Shown here piece after piece: positions 24,974-35,335 of a DNA stretch of 64,000 bases (positions within the stretch are counted from its first letter, which is position 1; each line of letters begins with the position of its first letter). A model generated the notes under the pieces. That model had not been told where the DNA came from and did no database searches. It saw only the letters and a list, made by a program, of their open reading frames with translations. Position numbers and translations under genes: made by a program. The stretch lies in NCBI GenBank assembly GCA_008501635.1, contig QQUJ01000018.1, forward strand, positions 461,286 through 525,285, read 5' to 3'. This DNA is from Pseudomonadota bacterium (GTDB lineage: Bacteria > Pseudomonadota > Gammaproteobacteria > QQUJ01).

Positions 24974-26497
24974 ATGAATGCTTCCGCCGCCAACGTTGTC
25001 ATGAATGAGATCCGCGGGCTTCCGACCGCTTTATACCGCGCTGCGCAGGTGCGCGAGTTAGATCGACTCGCTATAGAGAAGTGGGGTGAACCGGGTATCG
25101 ATTTGATGAATCGCGCCGGTCATGCGGCGTTCGCTGCATTGCAGAAGCGCTGGCCGTCGATTCAACGCATTGTGGTGGTATGCGGAAGTGGAAACAACGC
25201 TGGGGACGGCTATGTCGTCGCCAGATTGGCCAGGGAGGCGGGGCTCATTGCCGCTGTCTATCGCCCCAAGGGGGTTGGCGACCCGCACGGTGACGGATTG
25301 CGGGCCTACAATGCCTGGCTTGCTTGCGGCGGAACCGTGGGTGAGTTCAAGGCGGGGGCGCTCGCGACGCCCTGCGTCGTCGTCGATGGTTTGTTGGGAA
25401 CCGGCCTGGAGCGCGACGTAACTGGTGAGTTTGCGGCCGTAATCGAGGCGATCAACCAATCGAGTCGTCCCGTGCTGGCACTGGACGTACCTTCGGGTCT
25501 GAACGCCGATTCGGGTATGCCGATGGGCATTGCTGTTCGGGCTGAGATGACGGTGACGTTCGTGGGCTTGAAAAGGGGTTTATTCACCGGGCTCGCGCAA
25601 GATTACACAGGTTCCGTAAGGTTTGATTCGCTGGGGATTCCGCAAGAGGTCTACCAAGCGTTCGATCCCGATGCCATGCGCCTGAGCCAGGAGGAAATTC
25701 GCGCTGCACTGACACCTCGGGCAAGAAGCAGCCACAAGGGCGACAATGGTCACGTGCTGGTGATTGGCGGTGAGCGCGGCATGTTGGGAGCAGCGCGCCT
25801 GGCCGCATCGGGGGCGGCGCGCATAGGTGCTGGACTAGTGAGCGTGGCCACCCGGGAATCACATGCCGGCCTGGTGACCTTGACGCAGCCCGAGCTTATG
25901 TCCCACGGGATAGAAGAACCTGCCGCACTCGAGAAACTGCTTGAAAGAGCCTCAGTTGTAGCGATTGGGCCAGGATTGGGGCGCAGCGACTGGGCTCGCT
26001 CTCTGCTGGATTGCGTGCTTTTGTCTGAGCAGCGCCTGGTGATTGATGCCGATGCTTTGAATCTTCTGGCACATCGGCCACATGTGAATGAACGCTGGAT
26101 ACTGACCCCCCACCCGGGAGAGGCTGCGCGCTTGCTCGACTGCTCCATTGCAGAGGTTCAATCCGACCGTTTCGGCAGTGCACGGCGATTGCAGTCGCGG
26201 TATGGAGGTGTGGCAGTGCTGAAAGGGGCGGGCAGCATAATCGCCGACGCGGGTGAGATACCCGGTCTTTGCACGCTCGGCAATCCCGGTATGGGCAGCG
26301 GTGGGATGGGTGATGTGCTGACCGGGGTGATAGCCGGTCTCCTGGCGCAAGGATTAAGCAGCGTCCAGGCCGCGAGGGTTGGCGTCTATCTGCATGCGCA
26401 AGCCGCTGATGCCGCAGCCCGTGATGGGGAGCGCGGTCTGCTGGCCACGGACCTCCTGCCGCACTTGCGACGTCTCGCCAATCCGGCGCCAAGATAA
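24974..26497 (+). CDS. nnr: Bifunctional NAD(P)H-hydrate epimerase/dehydratase
   Basis: This 507-residue metabolite-repair enzyme restores NAD(P)H damaged by hydration. The N-terminal epimerase domain (about 1-230) shows VVVCGSGNNAGDGYVVARLAREAG and VDGLLGTGLER. The C-terminal ADP-dependent dehydratase domain (about 240-505) shows HKGDNGHVLVIGGERGMLGAARLAASGAARIGAGLV in outline, and the catalytic NPGMGSGGMGDVLTGVIAGLL. The stop (TAA) shares one base with the ATG of tsaE, so the two are coupled. The start of the family is at about residue 15-20, so a slightly later methionine (25004 or beyond) is possible. Confidence 0.95.
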   Translation: MNASAANVVMNEIRGLPTALYRAAQVRELDRLAIEKWGEPGIDLMNRAGHAAFAALQKRWPSIQRIVVVCGSGNNAGDGYVVARLAREAGLIAAVYRPKGVGDPHGDGLRAYNAWLACGGTVGEFKAGALATPCVVVDGLLGTGLERDVTGEFAAVIEAINQSSRPVLALDVPSGLNADSGMPMGIAVRAEMTVTFVGLKRGLFTGLAQDYTGSVRFDSLGIPQEVYQAFDPDAMRLSQEEIRAALTPRARSSHKGDNGHVLVIGGERGMLGAARLAASGAARIGAGLVSVATRESHAGLVTLTQPELMSHGIEEPAALEKLLERASVVAIGPGLGRSDWARSLLDCVLLSEQRLVIDADALNLLAHRPHVNERWILTPHPGEAARLLDCSIAEVQSDRFGSARRLQSRYGGVAVLKGAGSIIADAGEIPGLCTLGNPGMGSGGMGDVLTGVIAGLLAQGLSSVQAARVGVYLHAQAADAAARDGERGLLATDLLPHLRRLANPAPR

Positions 26498-26976
26498 TGG
26501 AGTGGGGGTGTGTACTGTCCGAGGAGCAAGATACCCGGCGGTTGGGCGCGCTGCTGGCGGAGTGTTGCGCGACGGGCCTGGTCATCTTTTTGGTGGGCGC
26601 CCTGGGCACGGGGAAAACGACACTGACACGCGGTTTTTTGCGGGGGCTCGGCTATGGGGGCGCGGTTAAAAGCCCAACCTACACATTGATTGAACCCTAC
26701 GCAGTGGCTGGAAGGCGGGTCATACATCTTGACCTTTACAGAGTCGCCGACGCCGAAGAGCTGGAGCATCTCGGTCTGCGAGATTTGCTCGATTCAGAGG
26801 CGTTGGTATTAATCGAGTGGCCCGAAAAAGGTGCGGGTTTTCTTCCTGCCGCCGACCTTCAAATCCGACTTGATTATGTGAGCGGTGGGCGTGAGGCACA
26901 TCTGCACGCGTTTACCCAGCGAGGAGTACGGGTGATTGATGGTCTGAGACAACAATGGACCGACGTGAACGCATAA
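26497..26976 (+). CDS. tsaE: tRNA threonylcarbamoyladenosine synthesis ATPase TsaE
   Basis: This 159-residue P-loop protein serves TsaBD during t6A37 formation on ANN-decoding tRNAs. Walker A is GALGTGKTTLTRGFLRGLG (about residues 33-51), followed by VKSPTYTLIEPY, the HLDLYR segment and IEWPEKG, all family-specific. It overlaps nnr by one base and precedes the amidase after 110 bases, in the conserved tsaE-ami-mutL order. Confidence 0.95.
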   Translation: MEWGCVLSEEQDTRRLGALLAECCATGLVIFLVGALGTGKTTLTRGFLRGLGYGGAVKSPTYTLIEPYAVAGRRVIHLDLYRVADAEELEHLGLRDLLDSEALVLIEWPEKGAGFLPAADLQIRLDYVSGGREAHLHAFTQRGVRVIDGLRQQWTDVNA

Positions 26977-27086
26977 GCTAGAAAACTTCTAGAAAAGATG
27001 GCTATCTTACCGTTTTATCAGGAAAAACTTGTTTTTGTACTAGTTCTATGCCATAACATTCATAAAGAACCGACCGGTGCGCCGGC

Positions 27087-28400
27087 ATGAAAAGAGCCCT
27101 GATCCTACTGTTATTCTCCCTTTGGCCTGTTCTGGGACAGGCGCAAACGGCGCGCGTCGACGGCATTCGGCTTTGGGCCGCTCCCGACAACACCCGAATT
27201 GTTTTTGATATAGATGGACCCGTGGATCACGCGTTGTTCCCGTTGCGCGAACCCGATCGCATTGTCGTCGATCTGAAAAATGCTCGATTAAACACCAACA
27301 TACCGATTCCCGAAGCGGCATCCCCCCTGTTACGCGCCGTGCGTCATTCGTCGCGCAATGGCGACGATTTGCGGGTGGTGTTCGATTTGGCCGGTCCTGT
27401 GCGACCCAAAAGTTTTCTGCTCAAACCCAACGAAAAGTACGGTCATCGATTGGTGATCGACCTGTACGATGCGCAGGGCGACGCCGCCAAGCCCAAGGTG
27501 CTGGTGGCCGAACCGCAGGCAGGGCAGGGGCCGCGAGCGATCGTCGTCGCCATCGATGCCGGGCATGGAGGCGAGGATCCGGGTGCCATAGGACGCCGGG
27601 GGACCCGGGAGAAGGACGCGGTTTTTCAGATCGCCATGCGCTTGGAGCGGCAGATCAGACAAGAGTACGGTATGCGGGCGGTCATGATTCGCGAAGGTGA
27701 CTATTATGTCGGCCTCAAAGATCGCTACGCCAAAGCGCGAGACGCCAAGGCCGATCTCTTCGTTTCTATACACGCCGATGGATTCAACGATCATCGGGCA
27801 CATGGTTCGTCCGTTTATGTGCTGTCGGAGAGGGGCGCGACCACCGCCGCTGCCGCATTCCTGGCCGAGCAGGAGAACGCCGCAGACCGCATCGGCGGGG
27901 TAAGTCTGGAGGACAAGGATGACCTGTTGAAAACGGTGCTGCTCGATCTATCCCAGGCGGCGACCATTGAGGATAGCCTTGAAGTCGCCGAGCATGTCCA
28001 CAACAACCTCGCCAAGGTGGGGCGTATGCATTCACGACGTGTGCAGCAGGCCGGCTTCGCAGTTCTCAAATCACCCGATGTTCCGTCGATTCTGGTGGAG
28101 ACCGCGTTCATCACCAATCCCACGGAAGAGAACAATCTGCGCAATCCTCAACACCAGGAGAAGGTGGCACGGGCCATTATGCGGGGCATCCGCGCTTATT
28201 TTGCGGATAAACCGCCTCCCGGAACGCTTCTCGCGCACAACAAGCATGTGATACGTCACGGCGAGACGCTCTCCGGAATCGCCCGGCGCTATCAGGTCAG
28301 CCTGCATAGCCTGCGGCAGATCAATGGCCTGGGCGACGATACGCTCTCGGTGGGTGCGGTACTGCGTATCCCGCGTGAGCTGGTCACTATGACCAACTGA
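27087..28400 (+). CDS. amiC: N-acetylmuramoyl-L-alanine amidase with AMIN and LysM domains
   Basis: This 437-residue exported enzyme splits septal peptidoglycan between daughter cells. It has a Sec signal peptide (MKRALILLLFSLWPVLGQAQ), an AMIN targeting domain (about 25-125), an Amidase_3 zinc domain (about 150-375; AIDAGHGGEDPGAIG with the first histidine and later E, SIHADGF, and the catalytic glutamate in ILVETAFITN), and a C-terminal LysM repeat (HVIRHGETLSGIARRYQVSLHSL). LysM rather than a bare AMIN makes it closer to AmiB-type proteins encoded next to mutL. Activation by an EnvC/NlpD-like factor is expected. The symbol could equally be amiB. Confidence 0.92.
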   Translation: MKRALILLLFSLWPVLGQAQTARVDGIRLWAAPDNTRIVFDIDGPVDHALFPLREPDRIVVDLKNARLNTNIPIPEAASPLLRAVRHSSRNGDDLRVVFDLAGPVRPKSFLLKPNEKYGHRLVIDLYDAQGDAAKPKVLVAEPQAGQGPRAIVVAIDAGHGGEDPGAIGRRGTREKDAVFQIAMRLERQIRQEYGMRAVMIREGDYYVGLKDRYAKARDAKADLFVSIHADGFNDHRAHGSSVYVLSERGATTAAAAFLAEQENAADRIGGVSLEDKDDLLKTVLLDLSQAATIEDSLEVAEHVHNNLAKVGRMHSRRVQQAGFAVLKSPDVPSILVETAFITNPTEENNLRNPQHQEKVARAIMRGIRAYFADKPPPGTLLAHNKHVIRHGETLSGIARRYQVSLHSLRQINGLGDDTLSVGAVLRIPRELVTMTN

Positions 28401-28446
28401 GCAGCGGTCGGTACAATGGCGGTCTACCGCCAATCGTACCGGACGC

Positions 28447-30219
28447 ATGCGCATACACCAGCTTTCCCCTCAACTTGTCAACCAAATCGCCGCCGGCGAG
28501 GTGATCGAGCGCCCGGCATCGGTCGTCAAAGAGTTGCTGGAGAACAGTTTGGATGCGGGCGCGACGCGGATCGAAATCGAGGTCGAGCAGGGGGGCGTGG
28601 CATTGATTCGCATCCGTGACAACGGTTGTGGCATACACCCTGACGATCTGGTGCTCGCGCTGAGTCCGCATGCGACCAGTAAGATTCGCAGCCTCGATGA
28701 GTTGGAGCGGGTTGCCAGTCTTGGCTTTCGTGGTGAGGCGCTGGCCAGCATCGCCTCGATCGCACAGCTGCGCCTGGCCTCACGAGCGCACGATGCCGAT
28801 CGGGGTTGGGAGATCTCCTTCGATGCGAACCATCGGGTCTCGGCTCCCCAACCGGCTGCGCTAACGACAGGTACCGTGGTCGAGGTGCGCGAGCTCTTTT
28901 ACAACACCCCCGCACGACGCAAATTTCTGCGTACGGAGAAAACCGAGTTTTCCCATATCGACACCGTCACGCGCCGCCTGGCCATGAGCCACTGCGGAGT
29001 TGGTATCACGCTACGTCACAATGGGAGGGTCGTGCTTCAAATGCAACCCGCCACGCAGATACAAGACCGGGAACAACGGGTTGCTGATCTGCTCAACCCG
29101 GAGTTTCTTGCCCATTCGGTGACCATCGATCATGAGGGTGCGGGTTTTCATCTGTGGGGATGGATTGGGCTACCCGGCTTTTCACGCTCGCAGGCAGACA
29201 TGCAGTATTTCTTTGTGAACGGCCGTACGGTGCGCGATCGTCTTGTTACCCATGCGGTACGTCAGGCCTACCATGATGTTCTCTATCATGGGCGGCATCC
29301 CGCCTATTTGCTTTACCTCGAGATGAATCCGGCGGCAGTGGATGTAAACGTCCACCCCGCCAAACACGAGGTACGTTTTCGTCAATCGAATCTGGTGCAC
29401 GATTTTCTTTTTACGACGATCCATGGGGCATTGCGTGGTGTTCGCCCGGCAGATTCGACGCCGAGTACCACACAGTCGGATGTCGCTGGACAGCGGGGAA
29501 GTGCACCGGCTCGATCGATCGTCCAGCAGAGCATGCCTCTGCAGCTACGCGACCATGCGGCTCTTTACACAGCATTGCAAGCGACAGAGACCGCGGTAAC
29601 GCCGCCACCAAACCAAGAACCGGGAGCCGATGGGCTTCCTCCTCTTGGCTTGGCATTGGCGCAACTTCACGGCGTCTACATCCTGGCGCAAAACGACAGC
29701 GGCCTGGTGATGGTGGACATGCACGCCGCACATGAGCGAATCACTTATGAAAGGCTCAAAGAGGAGTGGCAGACGGATTCCGTGATTACCCAGCCTTTGT
29801 TGGTGCCGGAGCAGTTGCGTGTATCGCGCAGCGAAGCCGATCTCGCCGAAGAGAGCGCGAGTCTGTTTTGCAAGGTAGGCCTGGAGGTGGATCGCACCGG
29901 CCCGGAAGCGCTGGTGGTCAGGCGGGTACCAGCCCTGCTCAACAGGAGTGATGCGGGGAGTCTGGTGCGGGATGTCCTGTCTGATGTGGCCGAGCATGGA
30001 CGCAGTACCCGCGTCGAAGAAACGGTGAATCGCCTGTTTGCAACGATGGCCTGTCACGGCTCGGTGCGCGCGAATCGGCGTCTGAGCATCGAAGAGATGA
30101 ATGCGCTGCTTCGCGACATGGAGCGCACCGCTATGAGCGGCCAGTGCAATCACGGCAGACCGACGTGGACTCAACTCTCGTTGACAGAGTTGGATCGCCT
30201 GTTCCTGCGGGGGCGGTAA
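28447..30219 (+). CDS. mutL: DNA mismatch repair protein MutL (endonuclease-type)
   Basis: This is the 590-residue coordinator of mismatch repair. The GHKL ATPase domain has [22 protein letters not shown] (E and N ligands), DNGCGI and [13 protein letters not shown], plus the switch [11 protein letters not shown]. Residues 330-400 form a Pro/Gln-rich linker. The C-terminal dimer domain carries [12 protein letters not shown] (424-435), the DQHA(X)2E(X)4E metal motif with Q replaced by M, as well as ACHGSVRAN and [11 protein letters not shown]. coli MutL lacks these; Pseudomonas-type MutL nicks DNA itself. This fits a MutH-independent pathway, with MutS encoded at 60.8-63.3 kb. Confidence 0.95.
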   Translation: MRIHQLSPQLVNQIAAGEVIERPASVVKELLENSLDAGATRIEIEVEQGGVALIRIRDNGCGIHPDDLVLALSPHATSKIRSLDELERVASLGFRGEALASIASIAQLRLASRAHDADRGWEISFDANHRVSAPQPAALTTGTVVEVRELFYNTPARRKFLRTEKTEFSHIDTVTRRLAMSHCGVGITLRHNGRVVLQMQPATQIQDREQRVADLLNPEFLAHSVTIDHEGAGFHLWGWIGLPGFSRSQADMQYFFVNGRTVRDRLVTHAVRQAYHDVLYHGRHPAYLLYLEMNPAAVDVNVHPAKHEVRFRQSNLVHDFLFTTIHGALRGVRPADSTPSTTQSDVAGQRGSAPARSIVQQSMPLQLRDHAALYTALQATETAVTPPPNQEPGADGLPPLGLALAQLHGVYILAQNDSGLVMVDMHAAHERITYERLKEEWQTDSVITQPLLVPEQLRVSRSEADLAEESASLFCKVGLEVDRTGPEALVVRRVPALLNRSDAGSLVRDVLSDVAEHGRSTRVEETVNRLFATMACHGSVRANRRLSIEEMNALLRDMERTAMSGQCNHGRPTWTQLSLTELDRLFLRGR

Positions 30220-30227
30220 CCGTTTCC

Positions 30228-31193
30228 GTGACTGAGCCTCCCCTTGATTCACCACAGTGCGACCGCCCGGTGATATTTCTGATGGGGGCTACCGCGACTG
30301 GTAAGACCGATCTGGCAGTGGAATTGGTACGCAGATTGCCCTGTCAGATCATCAGCGTCGACTCAGCCATGGTTTACCGCGGCATGAACATAGGCACGGC
30401 CAAACCGGAAGCCGAGGTGCTGGCGGAAGCTCCGCATCGCCTGATTGATATTCGCGACCCCGCCGAGACTTACTCGGCAGCGGAGTTCCGGGCCGATGCG
30501 CTGCGCGAAATTGCAGACATCCATTCCGCTGGAGCCATTCCTTTGCTCGTTGGCGGAACGATGCTCTATTTCAGGGCGCTGAGTAATGGATTGGCTGAGA
30601 TGCCGCCCGCCGATCCGCAGATACGCCGCCACCTGGAAGACGAGGCCGCCCGATTGGGCTGGGCCGCTTTGCATCAGCGTCTCGCAAGAGTTGACGCTCC
30701 GTCCGCTCGGCGCATCCATCCCAACGATCCACAACGCATCCAGCGCGCATTGGAGGTCTACGAAGTGACGGGCAGAGCCCTCTCTGATTGGCATCAGGAC
30801 ACGCCTGACACGCCTCTGACCTGCCCCATCAGGCAAGTGGTTTTGGAAACCGAATCGCGCGCGCGCCTCCATCAGCGCATCGAACAACGTTTTGAAAACA
30901 TGCTGAATCGGGGATTCATCGATGAGGTCGCGGCCCTTAGGGAGCGCGGTGATCTGGGTCTTGACAAGCCGGCACTGCGGGCGGTGGGCTATCGCCAGGT
31001 GTGGGAATACCTGGAAGGTGCATTGTCGCTGGCAGAGCTGCGACAAAGGGGTGTCATAGCCACCCGCCAGCTCGCCAAACGGCAGATGACCTGGATTCGA
31101 GGGCTCAAAAGGGGCGAACGATTTGAATGCGTCGATCCCCGCCTCGCCTATAAGGTATTGAAATGGCTTGAATCCGGGCTCACACTTGGGTGA
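30228..31193 (+). CDS. miaA: tRNA dimethylallyltransferase MiaA
   Basis: This enzyme transfers dimethylallyl to A37 of UNN-decoding tRNAs. The P-loop [17 protein letters not shown] is at about residues 18-34, followed by [32 protein letters not shown], and the [14 protein letters not shown] tRNA-binding end. I start at the GTG at 30228 (322 residues, close to the 316 of E. coli). The frame is open into mutL but that would add 28 atypical residues. It begins 8 bases after the mutL stop, and hfq follows, as in E. coli. Confidence 0.92.
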   Translation: MTEPPLDSPQCDRPVIFLMGATATGKTDLAVELVRRLPCQIISVDSAMVYRGMNIGTAKPEAEVLAEAPHRLIDIRDPAETYSAAEFRADALREIADIHSAGAIPLLVGGTMLYFRALSNGLAEMPPADPQIRRHLEDEAARLGWAALHQRLARVDAPSARRIHPNDPQRIQRALEVYEVTGRALSDWHQDTPDTPLTCPIRQVVLETESRARLHQRIEQRFENMLNRGFIDEVAALRERGDLGLDKPALRAVGYRQVWEYLEGALSLAELRQRGVIATRQLAKRQMTWIRGLKRGERFECVDPRLAYKVLKWLESGLTLG

Positions 31194-31427
31194 GCGGACC
31201 ATAACCGGAGGCGGTGGGGGTCGTCCACCAGTGCAAAATACTGAGAGTGGCTCGTGTGTCCGCGAAAACGCAAGGGGCGGGCGGCGCTCAGGGGGCGGGG
31301 TGGTTGCTATGATACAATGGCGTCGCCGTGCTTGCCTGGCAGAGTGGGTTGTCCTGGTCAGCCCCCCGGAAACTAAACTAGGGACCAACGCCGTATCGGG
31401 CAACAACAACAATTCAAGGAGATGACA

Positions 31428-31673
31428 ATGTCCAAGGGGCAGTCGCTACAAGACCCTTTTTTGAACACTTTGCGCAAAGAGCGCGTACCCGTTTCGATCT
31501 ACCTGGTCAACGGCATAAAATTGCAGGGTCAGATCGAATCCTTCGACCAGTTTGTGGTCCTACTGAAGAATAGTGTTAGCCAGATGGTCTACAAGCATGC
31601 CATTTCGACTGTTGTTCCAGCCCGAAATATCAAGGTGCAGGGGACTGAGGATACTGAACTCGGTAATGCCTGA
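31428..31673 (+). CDS. hfq: RNA chaperone Hfq
   Basis: This is the 81-residue hexameric Sm-like chaperone of small RNAs. The family core is almost invariant: [43 protein letters not shown] (Sm1) and [14 protein letters not shown] (Sm2, with the KH motif). I take the second ATG (31428), because AAGGAG lies 6 bases upstream. The acidic C-terminal tail is short (about 10 residues after the core). A TACAAT-like -10 near 31313 suggests its own promoter besides read-through from miaA. Confidence 0.97.
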   Translation: MSKGQSLQDPFLNTLRKERVPVSIYLVNGIKLQGQIESFDQFVVLLKNSVSQMVYKHAISTVVPARNIKVQGTEDTELGNA

Positions 31674-31701
31674 TCCTGATACTGATTACCGGGGCGTTTG
31701 A

Positions 31702-32991
31702 TTGTTCGAACGCCCCCGTAGCGGAGAACGCGCAGTTCTGGTCCATGTCAATGTGGGGGGCAGCGCGCATCCCGAGCAACTCGAGGAATTCCGAGAACTG
31801 GCGCGCTCAGCGGGTGCGCTGGAGGTGGCGGTAATTACCGGGTCGTCCGTTTCGCCGGATGCGAAATACTTCGTCGGCAGCGGCAAAGCCGCGGAAATTC
31901 GCGAAAGCGTCGCAGTGCTCGAAGCGGAAGTGGTGCTGTTCAATCACACGCTCTCGCCTGCCCAGGAACGCAATCTCGAGCGCCTGCTCAAGTGCCGCGT
32001 GCTGGATCGCACCGGGCTGATACTCGACATTTTTGCGCAGCGCGCCCAATCGTTCGAGGGCAAACTGCAGGTAGAGCTGGCCCAGCTACGTCATACGTCG
32101 ACTCGCCTGATACGGGGCTGGACACACCTCGAACGTCAGAAGGGCGGTATCGGTCTGCGTGGACCAGGTGAAACCCAGCTCGAGACCGACCGTCGCCTGA
32201 TCGGTAAGCGAATCAAATTGCTCAACGAGCGGCTGGAGAAGGTGCGCCGTCAGCGTGATCAGGGGCGCCGTGCGCGGCGCAAGGCGGAATTGCCGACAGT
32301 GTCACTTGTCGGCTACACCAATGCCGGCAAATCGACGCTGTTCAATCGGTTGACAGGCGCGGCGATTTACGCGGCCGATCAGCTTTTCGCCACGCTCGAT
32401 TCGACGTTGCGCAGGATCGAGTTGCCCGGGCGCACGCGGGCAGTGCTGGCGGATACCGTGGGGTTTATTCGCGACCTGCCTCACGATCTGGTAGCCGCCT
32501 TCCGTTCGACGCTCGAAGAGACGGTTCAGGCTGCGGTGTTGTTGCAGGTGATCGATGCTGCCGATGAGGAGCGTCGCGAACAGATCAGTGAAGTGAATCA
32601 GGTCCTCGCCGAAATCGGTGCGGACGAAGTTCCGCAGCTGCAGGTCTACAACAAGATCGACTTGGTCCCCGGCCTGTCAGCGCATGTCGATCGCGCGGAA
32701 AACGGCCGCCCGGTACGGGTTTGGGTCTCTGCGCGAACCGGTGAGGGGATGGAACTCCTGTTGAGTGCCATTGCCGAAGTCCTAGGCGAGGATCAGGTGC
32801 ATCGCACCGTGCGCCTGCCTCCTTCTGCCGCGCGATTGCGCGCGCGGTTGTTCGCACTGGGCACGGTGGTCGACGAGGCGATCAGCGAGAATGGTGATTT
32901 GCGGATCGAGTTTCAAATGGGAAAAGGTAATTTTGAGCAGCTCTGCCGGCGCGAAGGATTGCAGCAGACCTGGTTGGAAGGGGCTGCTTGA
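31702..32991 (+). CDS. hflX: Ribosome-associated GTPase HflX
   Basis: This 429-residue GTPase splits stalled ribosomes. It has an N-terminal domain (LFERPRSGERAVLVHVNVGG; KYFVGSGKAAEIRE), a coiled-coil linker (RLIGKRIKLLNERLEKVRRQRDQ) and the G domain with GYTNAGKSTLFNRLTG (G1), ADTVGFIRDLPHDLV (G3) and NKIDLV (G4). It starts with a TTG at 31702: the upstream in-frame codon is a stop and no ATG/GTG fits the family N-terminus. Located between hfq and hflK, as usual. Confidence 0.94.
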   Translation: MFERPRSGERAVLVHVNVGGSAHPEQLEEFRELARSAGALEVAVITGSSVSPDAKYFVGSGKAAEIRESVAVLEAEVVLFNHTLSPAQERNLERLLKCRVLDRTGLILDIFAQRAQSFEGKLQVELAQLRHTSTRLIRGWTHLERQKGGIGLRGPGETQLETDRRLIGKRIKLLNERLEKVRRQRDQGRRARRKAELPTVSLVGYTNAGKSTLFNRLTGAAIYAADQLFATLDSTLRRIELPGRTRAVLADTVGFIRDLPHDLVAAFRSTLEETVQAAVLLQVIDAADEERREQISEVNQVLAEIGADEVPQLQVYNKIDLVPGLSAHVDRAENGRPVRVWVSARTGEGMELLLSAIAEVLGEDQVHRTVRLPPSAARLRARLFALGTVVDEAISENGDLRIEFQMGKGNFEQLCRREGLQQTWLEGAA

Positions 32992-33116
32992 TCCGCTTGC
33001 AAGCAGCGCAACAGGAATTCGGAACAGGTGTGCTTTCCTTGCCGTGGCAAGGGGAGCCCAATACAATCGGGCCTCTCGTATGAATGGCCAGATCGTGAAC
33101 CAGATTGGAGTCTTGC

Positions 33117-34355
33117 ATGGCGTGGAACGAACCCGGTAACGGTGGTAAAGACCCCTGGGGAGGCGGTGGGGGTGAGAAGGGTCCGCCGGACCTGGAAGAG
33201 GTCGTACGTAACCTGCAGAACAAACTCGGTGGTTTGTTCGGTGGTGGTCGACGCGGTGGCCGTGGTGGGGGTTCTGGCGGCGGCGGTGGATCATCGTCGG
33301 GCGGCGGACCCCTAAGTGCTCTCACCAAGGGCGGTTTCGGCGTTCTCATCACCGTTGCCGTCATTGGCTGGGTGCTCTCTGGCATCTATATCGTCGATGA
33401 GGGGCGGCGTGGTGTCGTACTGCGCTTTGGCCAGTACACTGAAACCACCGGACCGGGCCCGCATTGGCATATCCCCTATCCGATCGAAGCCGTGGAGATA
33501 GTAGATGTAGAGAAGCGCCGGTTCGTCGAGCTTGGTTATCGCTCCTCAGTAGCTGGCCGCGCCGGGGCGCCGGTACCACGTGAAGCATTGATGCTGACGG
33601 AGGATGAAAACATCGTCGACATTCGCATTGCGGTTCAATACCAAATCGCCGATCCCAAGGCCTACCTGTTCAATGTACGTGCCCCCGATGAGACCCTAAA
33701 AGAGGCCTCCGAGAGTGCAATCCGCGAAATCATCGGCAAGAGCAAGATGGATTTCGTGCTGACCGAGGGGCGCAGCGCCATCGTGGCGAGTATCCAAAAG
33801 CTGCTGCAGGGCATCCTGGATCAGTACAAGACGGGTCTGCAGGTGATCAATGTGAATCTGCAGGATGCACAACCACCCGAAGAGGTGCAGGCCTCCTTCG
33901 CGGATGCGATCAAGGCGCGCGAGGACGAGCAACGATTGAAAAACGAGGCGGAAGCATACTCCAATGAAGTGATTCCCAAGGCGCGTGGTGCTGCCGCGCG
34001 GCAACTTGAGGAGTCTAACGCCTACAAGGAACAAGTGATCGCTGAAGCCCTGGGTGAAGCTTCACGCTTCGATCAATTGTTGGTGGAGTATCAAAAGGCG
34101 CCCAAGGTGACCCGCGAGCGTCTCTACCTCGACTCTATCGAGGCGGTGCTATCACGCTCCAGCAAGGTCATCCTCGATACCAAAGGGACAAACAACCTGA
34201 CCTATCTTCCGCTGGACAAGATCATCGATAGAGGTGGCGCAACGCGCAGCAGCGGCACATCTGGTACGGGCGGCAGCGGCGATACCAGTCAGGAGGCCGC
34301 ACCGTTGGATGAATCGCGGTTTCGCGATTCGCAGCGCAGCCGGAGGACACGCTAA
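33117..34355 (+). CDS. hflK: FtsH modulator HflK
   Basis: This 412-residue inner-membrane SPFH protein forms with HflC a cage around the FtsH protease. A cytoplasmic leader (MAWNEPGNGGKDPWGGGGG) is followed by a glycine-rich stretch (about 45-70), one membrane segment (about 80-98), then DEGRRGVVLRFGQYTETTGPGPHWHIPYPIE and a long helical tail. The Ser/Gly-rich C-terminus extends beyond the core. TTGGAG lies 6 bases upstream of ATG 33117. It overlaps hflC by one base (TAATG). This is the canonical copy; the paralog at 2.6 kb lacks the extended glycine run. Confidence 0.96.
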   Translation: MAWNEPGNGGKDPWGGGGGEKGPPDLEEVVRNLQNKLGGLFGGGRRGGRGGGSGGGGGSSSGGGPLSALTKGGFGVLITVAVIGWVLSGIYIVDEGRRGVVLRFGQYTETTGPGPHWHIPYPIEAVEIVDVEKRRFVELGYRSSVAGRAGAPVPREALMLTEDENIVDIRIAVQYQIADPKAYLFNVRAPDETLKEASESAIREIIGKSKMDFVLTEGRSAIVASIQKLLQGILDQYKTGLQVINVNLQDAQPPEEVQASFADAIKAREDEQRLKNEAEAYSNEVIPKARGAAARQLEESNAYKEQVIAEALGEASRFDQLLVEYQKAPKVTRERLYLDSIEAVLSRSSKVILDTKGTNNLTYLPLDKIIDRGGATRSSGTSGTGGSGDTSQEAAPLDESRFRDSQRSRRTR

Positions 34356-35239
34356 TGGGTAAGGGACGTTCGGCGGGTATCATCCTGCTACTACTGATTT
34401 TTGGTGGGGCGTACTTCGCCACTTTCTTCGTCGACGAGCGTGAACGCGCTGTACTTTTCCGCTTGGGTGAAATCGTACGTACCGACTATCCACCGGGTTT
34501 GCACTTCAAAATCCCGATAATCAACCAGGTCCGTAAATTCGATGGCCGCATCCAGACCCTCGATGTGCAGCCCGAACGCTTCCTGACCGCTGAGAAGAAA
34601 AACGTCATCGTTGACAGCTTTGTGAAGTGGAAAATTGAGGATGTGTCGCGTTTTTATACTGCGGTGGCCGGTGATACGGTTCAGGCGGGCTTGCGTTTGG
34701 AACAGATCATCAAGGATGGTCTGCGCGGCGAGTTCAGCAAGCGCACGATCAACGAGGTGGTCTCAGGCGAGCGCGCCCAGATAATGAGCATCCTCACCAA
34801 TAATGCCCATCAGGAAGCGCAGCGCATTGGTATTTCGGTAATCGATGTACGCGTGAAACGTATCGATCTGCCGGCTGAGGTCAGCAGTTCGGTCTACCGC
34901 CGCATGGAGGCCGAGCGTTCCCGTGTCGCGCGTGACTTCCGCTCCCGCGGTGCAGAGGCAGCCGAACGCATCCGTGCCGATGCAGATCGCCAACGTACCG
35001 TCTTGCTTGCCGAGGCGTACCGTGATGCGGAAACAACCCGTGGTGAGGGGGATGCCAAGGCGGCGGAAATCTACGCTAAGGCGTACGGTAAAGATGCCGA
35101 ATTCTACGCTTTCTATCGCAGCCTCAACTCCTATCGCGCAGTCTTCAGTCAGCAGGGTGACATGCTGGTGCTCGAGCCCGATTCTGACTTTTTCCGCTAT
35201 TTCCGCGATATAATGGGCAGCCCGCTCAAGAGCAAGTAG
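34355..35239 (+). CDS. hflC: FtsH modulator HflC
   Basis: This is the 294-residue partner of HflK. The N-terminal anchor (SAGIILLLLIFGGAYFATFFV) is followed by DERERAVLFRLGEIVRTDYPPGLHFKIP, the strongly conserved DGRIQTLDVQPERFLTAEKKNVIVDSFVKWKI region, and the FRSRGAEAAERIRADADRQRT coiled coil. Start and stop overlaps with hflK imply coupled translation. A terminator-like hairpin follows 22 bases after the stop. Confidence 0.97.
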   Translation: MGKGRSAGIILLLLIFGGAYFATFFVDERERAVLFRLGEIVRTDYPPGLHFKIPIINQVRKFDGRIQTLDVQPERFLTAEKKNVIVDSFVKWKIEDVSRFYTAVAGDTVQAGLRLEQIIKDGLRGEFSKRTINEVVSGERAQIMSILTNNAHQEAQRIGISVIDVRVKRIDLPAEVSSSVYRRMEAERSRVARDFRSRGAEAAERIRADADRQRTVLLAEAYRDAETTRGEGDAKAAEIYAKAYGKDAEFYAFYRSLNSYRAVFSQQGDMLVLEPDSDFFRYFRDIMGSPLKSK

Positions 35240-35260
35240 CGCGTAAGTCCAGGATTCAAC

Positions 35261-35323
35261 CCGGGCCGGGGATCGGTCAGACGGCGCACGCCGGACGCCG
35301 ATCCCTCCGTCGCCCGGTTTTTT
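35261..35323 (+). terminator. Intrinsic terminator or attenuator after hflC
   Basis: CCGGGC (35261-35266) pairs with GCCCGG (35312-35317), followed by six T (35318-35323). Inside, GGGATCGG (35269-35276) pairs with CCGATCCC (35298-35305). The T-run directly abuts the ribosome site of the DUF2065 gene, so this may be a partial terminator controlling the downstream genes. Confidence 0.6.
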
Positions 35324-35335
35324 ATGGGGGAAACA

